Origin: Hyperoplus lanceolatus | Taxonomy: Eukaryota > Chordata > Actinopteri > Uranoscopiformes > Ammodytidae | Direction: 5' to 3' | DNA length: 64,000 bases | Assembly (NCBI GenBank): GCA_026929865.2 | Contig: CM049400.1 | Span: forward strand, 13,522,501-13,586,500 | Part shown: piece by piece, positions 1 to 11,545 of the stretch | Layout of the letters: each line of letters starts with the position of its first letter | How positions within the stretch are numbered: the stretch's first letter is position 1 | The notes under the pieces: model-generated | Seen by the model: only the letters and a program-made list of their open reading frames with translations | Database searches by the model: none | What the model was told of the DNA's origin: nothing | Made by a program: the position numbers and the translations under genes

Positions 1-1211
1 CAGACAGGCTCTGATAAGTGTTGTAGTTTTAGAATATTTTACATTCCAAATCTTGAAAGTCCTGCGTCACAACCATGATACGTCAACACCGATTTACAAT
101 TTCTGAAGAAGTTATTTGAAATGTTTCGATCATTTTATTTTCCTGAGGTAGTTTATACTAGCACTTATCATCAACAGAAAAACCAAATGGCTACTAGCAA
201 AAGTCCATTTGTTCTTTTTAAGAAACGTTAAATATGTCAACACTGTCAGATGTCAAAAAAAATTGGGTCTAGCATAAATTGGGGGAAAATGAATTTGTGT
301 TTTTGGTGTCTGACGGTGTTGACACAAAATAAGGAATGGAAAGCTAAAAAGCCCATTTTCATAAAAAGGACAAAAGCTGGGAGGTTGTGTCAACGCTTAG
401 CTCAGTAGTATAGTATATGTTGGATACATACATGTAGTTTAATTTGCCTAAACATAGGGTTTGTATTTTTTCAACATTGCACCCTGTTTTGTCCCACTTC
501 TCAAGAATCACTGTTATAATAGCGATTCTATAATGATAGAACGCCGGTTCCGTATGGGTGAAGTATTCCTTTAACCATTTATAAAACAAGCAAGTGAAAG
601 CAACAGTCTTCTTTCTCACAGTTGTCAGGAGCTGGTAGAGAATTAAAGACATAACAACAACATGAACCATTAAGCATTTCATTTTATAACTTCAGCGCCC
701 AGGGAGCCAATTCCACTCTCCATCTAAACAAAATGAATAAAACAAACCAACCACCACAAAACATATATCCCGACAGCAGACATGGCTGCTGTCACCTTAA
801 CAAAGCAACTGCTTTTTTTTTTTACTCAGACAATTTAAATCTCTTCAGCAGTATCTTTGGAGGCTGACGATGGAACACATCTCCAAGTGAAGGTATCATA
901 ATCGCTACCCAGTGATCTAACAGTTATTCAAGAAGCCGTTGTGTTAAATGGCCACAGCAGTTGGACATTTCTGCTCCACAAGACAACGTGGAAGCTGATA
1001 CACTGAACACAGGAGTGAGGATGACCTGAGTGAAAAGCCCAACATATGAACAGTCTCCGCAAAGAGTCATGCACAGAAAACAAAAAAGCTGTTGCTTCTG
1101 TGCTGCACAGCCCTCCAAACTCCAAAAATTACACATAGAGCATACTCTCACACACAAGAGGTTTTTACTATGCTGTCCATCCAAATTTCAACCAACAAGC
1201 AACCACCTTAC
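1..1211 (-). other. rsbn1l: rsbn1l intron (partial), no exon recognised
   Basis: Sequence downstream (minus strand) of the last visible rsbn1l exon. The next expected segment of the family should begin right after the LGKKDIETTTMVNFYTQ coding stretch; I searched this region by eye on the minus strand and did not find it, so the remaining exons must lie off the left edge. The stretch is AT-rich and shows no repeat I recognise. Confidence 0.5.
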
Positions 1212-3203
1212 CTGAGTGTAGAAGTTGACCATGGTGGTCGTCTCTATGTCCTTCTTCCCAAGCACCTCCATCTTTACTGGTGCGTTGGGGAACTTGTAGG
1301 AGAAGTAGTCCAGGAAGTCTGGAAGGTAGGACGCCGCTCCGTGGATGATTCCCATCACAAAGTTCGCAGCCTGGGCATTGTCCTCGCTGAACGACAGTGT
1401 CACAAACTCCTGGGCGAATCGCTGCATCTCGGGCGGAGACAGGGAGGAGAGCTGCTCGCTGTAGGCGTGCACCACAGACGCCCCTCCGTTGGCCTGCTGC
1501 TCCACATGCATCAAATGGCCAAACTCTAGGCCGGAAAGGACCGGTGCTGGGGTGCACTGGAGCGGGGAGCTGTAGCCCAGCCTGTCCCTGACCATGGAGG
1601 GGAAGGAGGTGGAGGTAACACCAGTCAAAGGAGGAGGAGCCTGGTGTGGCTGTTGTTGTGTCGCGGTGCTGGAGTGGAGCACGCTGCTGTTGTTGCTGTT
1701 CCCGTTGATTCGACTGAGGAACTCTGGCAGACCCAGGGACACCCCCGAACACATGGTCTGACACGAGCGATGGTACATTTTGGGTCGGCCGTGCCTCTCC
1801 TTCACCCGCTCACCATCTTTGTGCTTCTTTTTCTTCTTCTTCTTTAGTTTCTTCAGCAGGAGGTCTTCCTCTGATCCAGGGTTGGGTTCCTCATACTCTG
1901 ATGGAGGAACAGAAGGTTTTAGGGTAAGATCGATAGGGTGCATCATCTGAGGCCTTTTACATGTTGCTGACTCGGTGGTTTCATGCAACAGTTTAATACA
2001 CTTTCAGGTTACACCTGAGCTAAAATAACTTTAAAGTAAGTAATTTGTTAGAATAGGTTATGTTTACAGGAACTGTATGTCAATGAATTATAATAATTAA
2101 AAATGTTCTGACACATCGTTATAAATCAGTTATATAATCATATTAGGACTCATCTGCTCTGCTTTGACTTGTCTTCTACAATTAGTATATTGACAAGTGG
2201 CAAAGTTGCCTCAATCACACCAGTGACACTGCTTGCAGGATGAGCACGTTTAAGAGGCCGATGTAACTCAAAGTGTTGTCAAAAATAATGAAAAATTACT
2301 TTTCATGTCATCTGGTCGAAGTTACATTTCATGCCTACCTTTCTGTGGAGAATTCACTTCTCCGTTTTCTCTTGCAATGTCATGCACAGGTGGCAACATG
2401 TTATTCTTCCACTCTTTGCTCTTTTCCTTCTTCTTCTCCCTGTCCTTCTCCTTCACACGGTGATCTGAGGGGAGCAGAGGAGGCGAGGGAGTGAGGTGAG
2501 ACACTGAGTAACATAAATAACGAACAAACATTTCCACGTGTATATATCACCATCTGGGCCTAATAAATAGTACTGGGGCCTGTGGTAGGGGGAATTATGT
2601 AATAATTTAATAAATCATTTTGTCACATTATCTCCTAACATATAGTATTTCATTTGAGCACAAGGTGTTCAGAGCAAGGTGCTGTGGGGAGCAGGCTGGC
2701 GGTGTGGTCCTACCTGTCTGTGGCGTTTTCACGTCGCCGTTCTCGGTCTTTGTACGGCAGCTAGCGGGGCTCACTTTCTCCACACCGACGGCAGAGCTCC
2801 GCTGCGCTTCATTGCTTTTATCCTTCTCCTTGTGTCGTTTCTCTTTAGCCTTCTTTACTTTGGGCGGTGCGGCGAGGAAGTTGCTGATTTTGAAGATTTT
2901 CCGACTGGGAGTCGCTGGCACCGCGGCAGCGGTGGAGGGGCTCGCCTTGGCCGGGCCGAAACTCCATTTCGCTGGGCTCCCACAACTCTGCTTCCCGTTG
3001 TGTTTTTCCCCTGCGCACACCTCTCCGTTCACTTTCCTGTGCTTCAGGCCCTTCTCCTCCACCCGGACCTTCTTAGGGGGCGGTGGATAAATGTCGCTGG
3101 AAGACTGCGGTCGGCTCTCCGGCGGCCGTTTAGCTATCAAGGGTTTAGGGGAATTTGTTTTGCTGTTTGCTGCGAAATGCATGCAGTCCACGGCCTCGGC
3201 CAT
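1212..3203 (-). CDS. rsbn1l: Round spermatid basic protein 1-like, 5' three exons (partial gene)
   Basis: Minus-strand exons 3203-2714 (start codon, 163 codons plus 1 nt), 2464-2339 (42 codons) and 1897-1212 join in frame and end on a codon boundary at a GTAAGG donor. The product is nuclear-type: a basic N-terminus with KKVRVEEK and GSPAKWSF segments, lysine-rich KEKDREKKKEKSKEWK and KKLKKKKKKKHKDGE tracts, then the conserved RPKMYHRSCQT segment and the start of the conserved core (NGGASVVHAYSEQLSSLSP, YLPDFLDYF, LGKKDIETTT). The GGASV.HAYS and FVMGI forms fit RSBN1L better than RSBN1. The family includes worm DPY-21, a JmjC-type H4K20me2 demethylase, so a chromatin role is inferred. The C-terminal half is outside the window. 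Confidence 0.92.
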
Positions 3204-3239
3204 CTTGGAAGTTTCTATTTTTTACGGTCAGACGTAACT

Positions 3240-3310
3240 GGTGCGTGAGAGCCAAGCCGGGGCGGGGCTTGGTGAGTGACGCAGGACGCACGGAGGAGGG
3301 AGAGCAGCAG
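3240..3310. promoter_or_regulatory. GC-rich putative rsbn1l promoter with GC box
   Basis: Just upstream of the rsbn1l start codon (minus strand gene) the DNA becomes CpG-rich and carries a GGGGCGGGG GC-box around 3258-3267, the class of site bound by Sp1-type factors. No TATA box is seen. Position and composition suggest the core promoter or 5' UTR; this is inference only. Confidence 0.35.
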
Positions 3311-4010
3311 AAAGGATTGTTTACACTTACAGCCTGCAGGGCACGAAACAGCGCTGCACTGTGCCGCTAACTACAAGTTCACTGACTGTGATATTACCAG
3401 GAACATATCAGCAGGGCTGAAGACAGAGGGCGGCATTGATGAGCTTTACCCTGTCCATTTGCCTCGGCTGGCATGGAAAATCAGTTTAAGTTCTGATGTA
3501 TGGAGAAAATGCGTAGAGATGTTTTAAAAGTGTCTTGTTTCCTCAGATCTTTTTGACTGAACAATATACGCCCACCATAACTCGATATTTCATTGTTGAT
3601 CTGTAGGCCTATGTTCATTATTATCTCTAAATGATATTCTAGGGAACCACTAAATATCAGTAGCCTACACATTTACTAACCGTTTTCTTTTTGCACTCAT
3701 TTTTAATTGTAGGCTATTTCTCAGTATCAACGCAGTAGGCCTAAGGTATGATTATACCTCAGCCCTTTTCTTTGTAAATAGGCCTAAAAAAGGTGTGAAG
3801 GTATGTAGCTGTTACAGCCAATACAGTGTTAGCCTATATTGTACGGCCACAAACATACAAAAAACAAATCTCAATTTGTAATTAATTTGCCACTAAGTGA
3901 TTTTGCCAGAAAATTCTGAGATACAGTAAGACAGAACAAACTAGAAAAATGAAAAGGCAGTTTATTTATTTAACAACAAATTCACTAGCAAGATTTTTTT
4001 GAAGGCCTAC
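3311..4010. other. Intergenic, nothing recognised
   Basis: AT-rich spacer upstream of rsbn1l. Short open frames here have no recognisable motif and no supporting splice signals. Confidence 0.4.
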
Positions 4011-4018
4011 ATCATGTG

Positions 4019-5680
4019 CAAAATTGTGGTGTTCGGGTCTGTGGGACCCATTTTAATTTTTATCAAAAGAAAAAGTATACTATTACTTATAATTTCAAAC
4101 TGAGACTCATTGGCCTTGGCTCATTTACCCTGAAGAACATAGATCAGAAAAAAAAAAATTATCAACATACACTGTACACCTCACCTACACATTTATATTA
4201 CATACAGGATGTTCGGGTCTACTGGACCCAGGGCTAATACAAGTGTAGAAATTGTAGATTTTAGAAGAGAGAGAAGCTTTTAAAGATGATGTAGAGTTAG
4301 AGGGTTCAGAATGTGAGAATCACTCACTCTCTCATGAACATTACTCATCATAAACACCTTATTTTGGGTCGGGTCGCGGGGCCAGCAGCTTGAGCAGGGG
4401 ACCCCAAACTTCTCCTTCCAGGGCCACAGGAACCAGCTCTAACTGGGGGATCCTGAGGCGTTCCCAGGTCAGGGTGGAGATATAATCTCTCCACCTAGTC
4501 CTGGGTCTTCCCGAGGCCTCCTTCCAGCTGGACGCTCCTGAAACACCTCCCTAGGGAGGCGCCCTGGGGGCATCCTTACCAGATGCCCGAACCACCTCAA
4601 CAGGCTCCTTTTTACACATAGGAGTAGCGTCTCTACTCCAAAACGCTCAGAATGACTGAGCTTCTCACCCTATCTCTAAGGGAGATGTCAGCCAGCCTCC
4701 TGAGAAAATCCATTTCGGCCACTTGCACCCGCAATCTAGTTCTCTGGGTCATGACCCAGCCTTCATGACCATAGGTGAAAGTAGGAACCAAGATCGTCTC
4801 TCTCTTTTCATCACAACAGTGCGGTAAAGCGAGTGCAATATCGCCCCCACTGCTCCGATTCTACGGCCAAGTTAGCACTTCTTTGTTCCCTCACTCGCAA
4901 ACAAGACTCCAAGATACTTGAACTCCTTCACTTGGGGTAAGGACTCATTCCATAACTGGAGTAGACAATCCATCAGTTTCCTACTGAGTACCATGGCCTC
5001 AGATTTAGAGGTGCTGATCCTTATGCCAACTACTTCACATTCGGCTGTGAACCAATCCAGTGAGATCTGAAGGTCACAGACCGATGATGTCATCAGGACC
5101 ACATCATCTGCATAAAGCAGTGATGAGCTCACTGTTAGGAACACATTTCTGAAATTTCAGAGTCTGACAGTGACTTTGTAGAAGAGGATGAGATTGAGCA
5201 TCAGCTAAAGTAGTTCCAAAATGAAGAAACAGGACCAGCCTTCAGCAGCCAGCCCTAGGACCAGCCCATTAGTTTTGTAGTGTAAACTGACCTGAATGGG
5301 TTAAATTTCCAATAAAGTTCAAATAAATTAAAATCAATAGTTATTAAAAACCCTGCTTCATTTGTAAATGTGTTGAATTTTTAACCCTCATATCTTTTTT
5401 TATAGTTGTTTTTCTTGTTTTATTACATTTTTTCAAAAACAGACAAAAAACGAGTGGTACTTTAATTCATAAATGTGATCTAACAAAGGTAAATAGCAAA
5501 TATTAACCATATATGCTGTTTATATTTCTTGCAAATAGGATGAAGTAAACATCTGTTGAATATTTTAAAATAAAATGTTTGATTATGTTGAATTAAAACC
5601 TCCGAAAATGCAATGGGTCCACCAGACCCACGAACACTGGCTGTGTAACAACAATATGAACACCACACAAGAGTTAATAA
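4019..5680. mobile_element. piggyBac-like DNA transposon remnant flanking a LINE relic
   Basis: A gtggtgttcgggtct.tgggaccc motif at about 4027-4050, a second similar copy at about 4208-4230, and its inverted counterpart at about 5610-5675 (GGGTCCACCAGACCCACGAAC then CCACACAAGAGTTAA) bracket this stretch. The right end abuts a TTAA, the piggyBac-type target. At about 5158-5215 the + strand reads an acidic ESDSDFVEEDEIEHQLK segment followed by a stop, which resembles the acidic N-terminus of piggyBac-like transposases. The rest of any transposase is gone, and a LINE fragment fills the middle. The superfamily call is an inference. Confidence 0.45.
4374..5144 (-). mobile_element. Non-LTR retrotransposon (Rex1/Babar-like LINE) 3' fragment, reverse transcriptase pseudogene
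   Basis: Read on the minus strand from about 5144 down, the frame encodes SLLYADDVVLMTS, containing the YADD catalytic box of a reverse transcriptase, then ISTSKSEAMVLSRK and QVKEFKYLGVLF, the usual downstream blocks of this abundant fish LINE. The frame then breaks near 4872. Sequence down to about 4374 still reads as degraded C-terminal domain in shifted frames. It is 5'-truncated, as expected for a dead LINE insertion. The clade assignment is from memory of the motif order and is less certain than the reverse transcriptase call. Confidence 0.82.
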
Positions 5681-5726
5681 ACACAATTTGCAGAAGCCAA
5701 AAATTGCTTGATCAGTAAACATGTTT

Positions 5727-7038
5727 AATCCGTGTACCTTCCGTTCAATCCATATCCGTTTGGAAATCAAAACACGAAAAACGAAAAGTGACCTGTTTTT
5801 TAATAATCATCCTCTCATCTACATTACATATTATACTAAAACACGTTTTTATCTATTTTTAATCACAATTCATGAACAGGATATCAAATATGAGAATAAT
5901 GGCCTAAATGTTGATTTTGAAAAATACATGTTTCAATTTAGTGAAAGAAGTGCGTGCGCACGCGTGTGTGTGTGTGTGTGCGCGCGCGCCCAGAGGCGAA
6001 CTTAACCATTGCGCAAAGGTAGGCAATTGACTTGGGTCTCAAAATCATCAAATAAATGTTTGTTTTACTCTTAAATCATTAATCACCGATTACGTGCGGG
6101 CGTCAGCATCGCACTAGGAACTGAGGGACACATCCCACATTATTGATAATGTTATTGATACTCGTGATCAGCTGAGGCATGAGCCCCAGTGCAGACAGCT
6201 GCATATGAAAGCAGCATTTTTATTGGTCAGGTCCACGAGTGAAAATTGCATCTGAGGCGATCGTCGTCTCTCTTTTTTCCCTGTCTTCACTTCACTTGCC
6301 GAGTGTGTGTCGAGGAAAGAAGAAACTTGTCTAGGCTATATTTTGTCCACGTTTATAGGCTGAATTGAATAGGCTGAATTGAATCTGAATTGAGCTTTTT
6401 GTAAAATAAGGCTCTTGATGGTAGCCTATGACAGACAATGACATAGCAGCCTTTGGCAGCCAGCCAAAATATGTTTCCCCTCTCTATAAAGGTTAAACAT
6501 TTGGTGGTTTGTCCCGTTTTGATCTGGAGTCTGTCGCTGTTTAGATCATGCCTCGTTTCCTCTGAGCAGCACAGTTCGGTTCGGCACGGTTCGGCAGGGT
6601 TACCCTACTAGATCTGCCATGCGTTTCCACTACCGACAAGAGGCTTTAGTCTACTTAAATGGCGGAGATAGCCACGGTCAGAAAACAGTCTATGGGTCAG
6701 AGCCATCACGGCGCTGGCCGCGCATAGCTCGTGGCATTGTGGCAGCGGGACACAGTTTAACCCGCTGATTAATATAAATTATTATTTGAAACTTCAAAAA
6801 TTAAAATGCACATTTTTTACATTTTCTGTTTCTCCTTTCCAATTTTCGTATGTAAAGGGCGACATGGAAAATAAAAAAATAAGAAATGGCAATCAATTCA
6901 TGTTTTACAGGAATATTTTGAATAAACACTTTTTTTTAATGAAACAAATTATAAAAAAAATTAAATCAGACAGTTTTTTTTCGTTTTTCGTGTTTTGATT
7001 TCCAAACGGATATGGATTGAACGGAAGGTACACGGATT
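5727..7038. mobile_element. 1.3 kb element with perfect 61-bp terminal inverted repeats
   Basis: Positions 5727-5787 and 6978-7038 are exact reverse complements over 61 bp (beginning AATCCGTGTACCTTCCGTTC). The interior has no long open frame. Near 5993-6040 it carries a GAGGCGAACTTAACCATTGCGC / GTAGGCAATTG segment that resembles, in inverted orientation, sequence near 42867-42917 inside another inverted-repeat element. A short alternating purine-pyrimidine CG/TG run lies at about 5950-5990. Non-autonomous DNA element or foldback element; family not identified. Confidence 0.75.
6541..6770. repeat. Dispersed repeat shared with 57755-57945
   Basis: Both regions contain a ccactgagcagcacagtt-like start and the block GTGGCAGCGGGACACAGT with similar flanks. 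This indicates two diverged copies of one interspersed repeat, here lying inside the 5727-7038 element. Confidence 0.5.
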
Positions 7039-8780
7039 CATTTGGTATGTTTTTTCTTCCTAGATGTCCATTAGTTGCAAATACAGTATAAAGAAAAAGT
7101 CTGTATCCCGAGTTACTTCTTAAAATGTATGACACTAGGTGGCAGTATAGGGATGGAAATACATTTAGGGGCATTTTAATCTGTGAAAACCATCACATCC
7201 ACTGAACTTCACAGCTGTATCATCAGCGCTTGTGCAAAAAACAACTGTCACAAACGTTGGGAAGTCTTTGTGGAAACCAATTTCTATTTCTCAATAAGAT
7301 CTGGTTTAGTCACCAGTTTTATTATTTCCAAGCTTTAAATACTATTATTCAATAAATGTCTACATTATGTGATTACAATTTCCACACAATGCCCAAACAC
7401 TTCATAGCACATTATTTGACAAAAGATATATTTCTGTTATGACAGAGAACAGAAACACATCCTGCAAGTAGCCTATGTGGAAAGCTGTATTTCTCCAAAT
7501 TTTCTGAAAGTCCAATCTCTCTCAGTCTGGTCCATATCTGCCACCACTAAAGTGGAAGTTTTAATTTGCTGGAGAGATTGGATAGGTAGTGTACACATTG
7601 TTCATCAGCACTGACATTGGCTTACTCTAAAATGAGATTTGTTTATATCTTTTGACCTTAATTGTGCATTGGGCGATGTTACACACCAACTCTTAAACTG
7701 TCGCCATAAAGAAGAGGACAGGGTTTGCAGGATAATAAAGTGAAGGTTATTTTTGGTTTCCGTAGAACAAAATACATTTCTCAAGTACAAAATAGAGGTC
7801 ATTATTAACATACCAATTAAAACCACACATTGTTCAAAATTAAACATCAAATACAATCATTAAAACAATTTTCAACTCGACCAGCTACTATACCTTACAC
7901 ATTAATGCATCAGTAATAATAACATATTTCATGCAATAATATTCACATGGGCCAACTCAAGAATTTTTCTGATAAGGAATTTTGGATGATACTTAATATA
8001 CTTAAGTCAATTGTTTCAATGCAGGAGTTTATTTACATGTGTGGTATTTTTACTTTTACTCAAGCAAAGGATCTGTAGCTTATTCATTCATTCACTACCT
8101 ACGTCAATATTCTGGATAAGAAAATAAGTTTTCATTCCAATTACATTACTTTTAACTGCCTTAAATCTCCTCTAAATAAACAAAAAATAAATAGTGATGT
8201 AATACTGGTGCAGAGAGAGAAAATATAAACAACATGGCCTGTGACTCAGTCACACCTTTTTGTGTATATTTACATCTGGTCCAACCACTTGGTTTCTATC
8301 AATTACAGAATTACACAGAATGCAGCACAAATCCCTTCAGCATGAACATCAGGATATGATATGATATGAAGAAAAACAATTCATTAAATGCCTGTATGGC
8401 AAGTGTCTTCTTCATGGAAAGTTTACTACAATAAACATACTTAATATAATACCTGTTTACTTCTCAAGTACATCCACTTTCACCTCAGAGTCCACTACCT
8501 GCTGATGGTGACAGCAGCAGATAACCTGTTCCCACCTTACGCTTTCCGTTTCCTTGATCAGGACACAGACAAAGTCTTAATGCCATGTCCAGGCTTTTGG
8601 ATTAGAAATTGACGTTATCTGGTGTTGGCTAGCTGTAGGAAATCCGGCCCAGATGTGAGGGACGCTTGGTTGTTTCATAATAAAGAATCCCTATCAGTCA
8701 ATTGACATATGAAAAACCTTCTCACACATGGCAAAGGAATGTATCAGTTACTGGAGAATTAAGGAATTGGCAAAGGTCAA
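7039..8780. other. Intergenic, nothing recognised
   Basis: AT-rich spacer. A few short open frames occur on both strands, but none has a recognisable motif. Confidence 0.4.
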
Positions 8781-8788
8781 TTAATGTG

Positions 8789-8967
<179 letters not shown>

Positions 8968-8969
8968 TG

Positions 8970-11486
8970 GAAAGATGGAGAGTGAGAAGGAGACGAGGAG
9001 TGATAGGCTGCTTTCATTTTAAACTGAGACACACTGATCCACAAGATTAAGGCAGGTGTTGTGTCATATAACTGTTTTGATAGAGGAACATGTGTTTATT
9101 TGTCCACAGCATGCAAACAGTGAGCCAGTACAATAACATTGTCAAGGTAGGTTTATACCTTCAGGCAGGCAGCCTGAGTGTGGTATTACAAGGGGCTGGC
9201 GCTGCACCACTACAGTCACTGGGCTCACTCCAGTTAAGTTAGAAATAAGAAATGGGACACTTATGCACAAAACAGACATGACCGTCGGCACTGGCTCCTT
9301 TGCCCAAAGTGGTCTGCCAGGAAGCCCAGGCAACGGAGCTGGACTGATGGTCAGATGTTTGTGCTAGTCTGTATGGAAAAACCCACAGTGTTTACATGAT
9401 CCATGGCCGAGAGTGGGCCAAGCCAGCTCACTGGGGGAATTCAAAACATTGGATCCCAAGAGGGCACCCTGATGAGAAAAGAAAACTGCTGGCCATAAAT
9501 GGGTAGGGCCAGGAGTGAGGTTATTGTTGGGAATAATAAGAGATTCTGGCTGTGCTCTCCTGCACAATGGATTAATTTAGATTGGCTACTATCAAATGAA
9601 TTGATCCTGCAAACCTTAACCAACTTAATTATTTAGTATTGTTCCTCTTGCAGCTCCTGCATCAGGTTAGTTTGTTGTGGCTACGCAGCAACTGTGAGAT
9701 CTATGCCTGGCTGTGCTGTGGAAGATGTGGCTGTATGATAATAAATCGATCCGGCCTAGTGTTCAGACAGACTGTGTAAACAATATTCTCACACTTTATC
9801 CAGTCTAAGTGTTGAAGTATACTGAAGTGACTGTGAAAGATTAAATGATATTTATTCCTGGTTTTTATCCTGCCAACTGCTGTCAAATGTCAAATGAGCT
9901 CATAGCTGCAGCACAGAAGGAGGAGGGAGGGTCCAACTTGCAATGGAAAGTCGTACAATAATATATACGCCCTTTATATGCAAGGATTACAAGTCCTCAA
10001 TATTGTCTATTTAAAAAATATCACAGCCTATTTTCCAAAGTAAAAAAATTAATTGATTAATTTTCATTCTCTCATCGTCTCAAAATATAATACCCCTGCT
10101 AACTGTAGCATTTGAAGTGGTTCTGCTCTTACGAGTTGCTGTTTCTGCAGACTCTGCAGTGCTGCTCTTTGCTGAGCACTTACTACCACCTTAGCTCGTT
10201 TTTCATTTTCAACCTGATGCTTCCCACAGTCCTCTTGCTAAACAAATGGTTTCCTTTGTCATTATTAAAGGACAGCTGAGAAATCTCTCCAGCTTCGTGC
10301 CGTTAGAGCAACTGGCCAGTGAGCAGAGACGGAGAACAAAAACACACATGGGTCACGTTTCATCGCAGTCTAAAAACAGGACCATTTTAATGGTTTAAAC
10401 AAGAATTTAAAGTCCTGAAACATCTGAAACACATGCAGGCATTGCATGCTATCACTCATATTTCATATCCTGCGGTGGGACTGACATTAACACTCTGGGT
10501 CTTACGAAACTAAAACCTCATTATCTAAACTCCCTGCCAAGCAGATGCCTCATTTAGTTCATGTGACTGTGTTTTCTCTCTTTCTCTTTTTTCTCAATAT
10601 TTGTAGACACAAGACACAGAATTAGTACAAAACCGGAGTCTAGAAAGAACCAACAGTGTGTGCGCACAGCAAGCTTATCTTTCCCACAAATAGATTGTCT
10701 CACCAAGTCCTAACACTTGTTGAGGATTAGTACTGTCCGGATAAAGTCAATAGAACATGAGAGATGCATCTTCCCCGGCATTGCATTTGAATCAAGCGGC
10801 CTTCTTGGATAAATATGACATTCCTGACTTTCATTAGTCAGAGGCTGAAGTAAGCCAGATAGTTTACAGTAAAATGAAATATGACCTTACAAATCTCGGT
10901 AACAAACTCTTGTCTCTGGCCCAGCAGCCATTATTTAGAGTCAAAGGCATATTTTGACCTGTCGCATCTGTCATTCACATGTTTGTCGACCCACTGACAG
11001 GAAGCTCGGGAAGTCCCTGCCAAAGCAACTGCAACACACATGATTATTCAAGGCCATGAAACTACAACATGGAGTGAGAATGCATTACAAATGGTCTTCA
11101 TTAGGTGATGTGATTATGGTGAGGACACACTGGAATGTAATACTAGGATAACAATGAGACACATGCTTTCAAAAGCTTTCACAGTGTGTGCCTTTTCCTG
11201 ACCTGGCCTGATTGTTGCGGCTGAATCAGCTTAAGTTATGAAGAAGAAATATTTGACGATTTTATCACGATTCATGCTTCCACTATCTCACTTACACCAT
11301 CTACTGAGAAGTACATCCACTCAATCCTCCTCTCATTCTCTTTGTTGTTGTTTTTCACCTGTTTCCCTCTCAAAGCTTCTCACTCCTCATTTCTCTCACA
11401 GTCTAGGCTCCATCAGTTCCCCCTCCCTCCTCTTCTCCCTCCTGCCCTACCTCCTCCTCTCACTGTCCCTGCACTCCTCAAACTGA
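8970..11486. other. Intergenic upstream region of fgl2, no gene seen
   Basis: No open frame with recognisable coding content. The last 200 bp before the fgl2 start are very pyrimidine-rich (CTCC/TTCTC runs), compatible with a TATA-less 5' region. A TGAG-GTAGGT donor at 11487 and a CTCTCAG acceptor at 11539 could delimit a very short (52-bp) 5' UTR intron, which I regard as weak. Confidence 0.4.
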
Positions 11487-11545
11487 GGTAGGTCTTTTTA
11501 CACTCTCTCCCGCCTCTCTATTTTACTATTTACTCTCAGGACGTG

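Noticed and set aside
1092-1764. Frames on both strands overlapping rsbn1l exon 3
   Set aside because: Shadow frames of the real minus-strand exon, without family similarity or splice sites.
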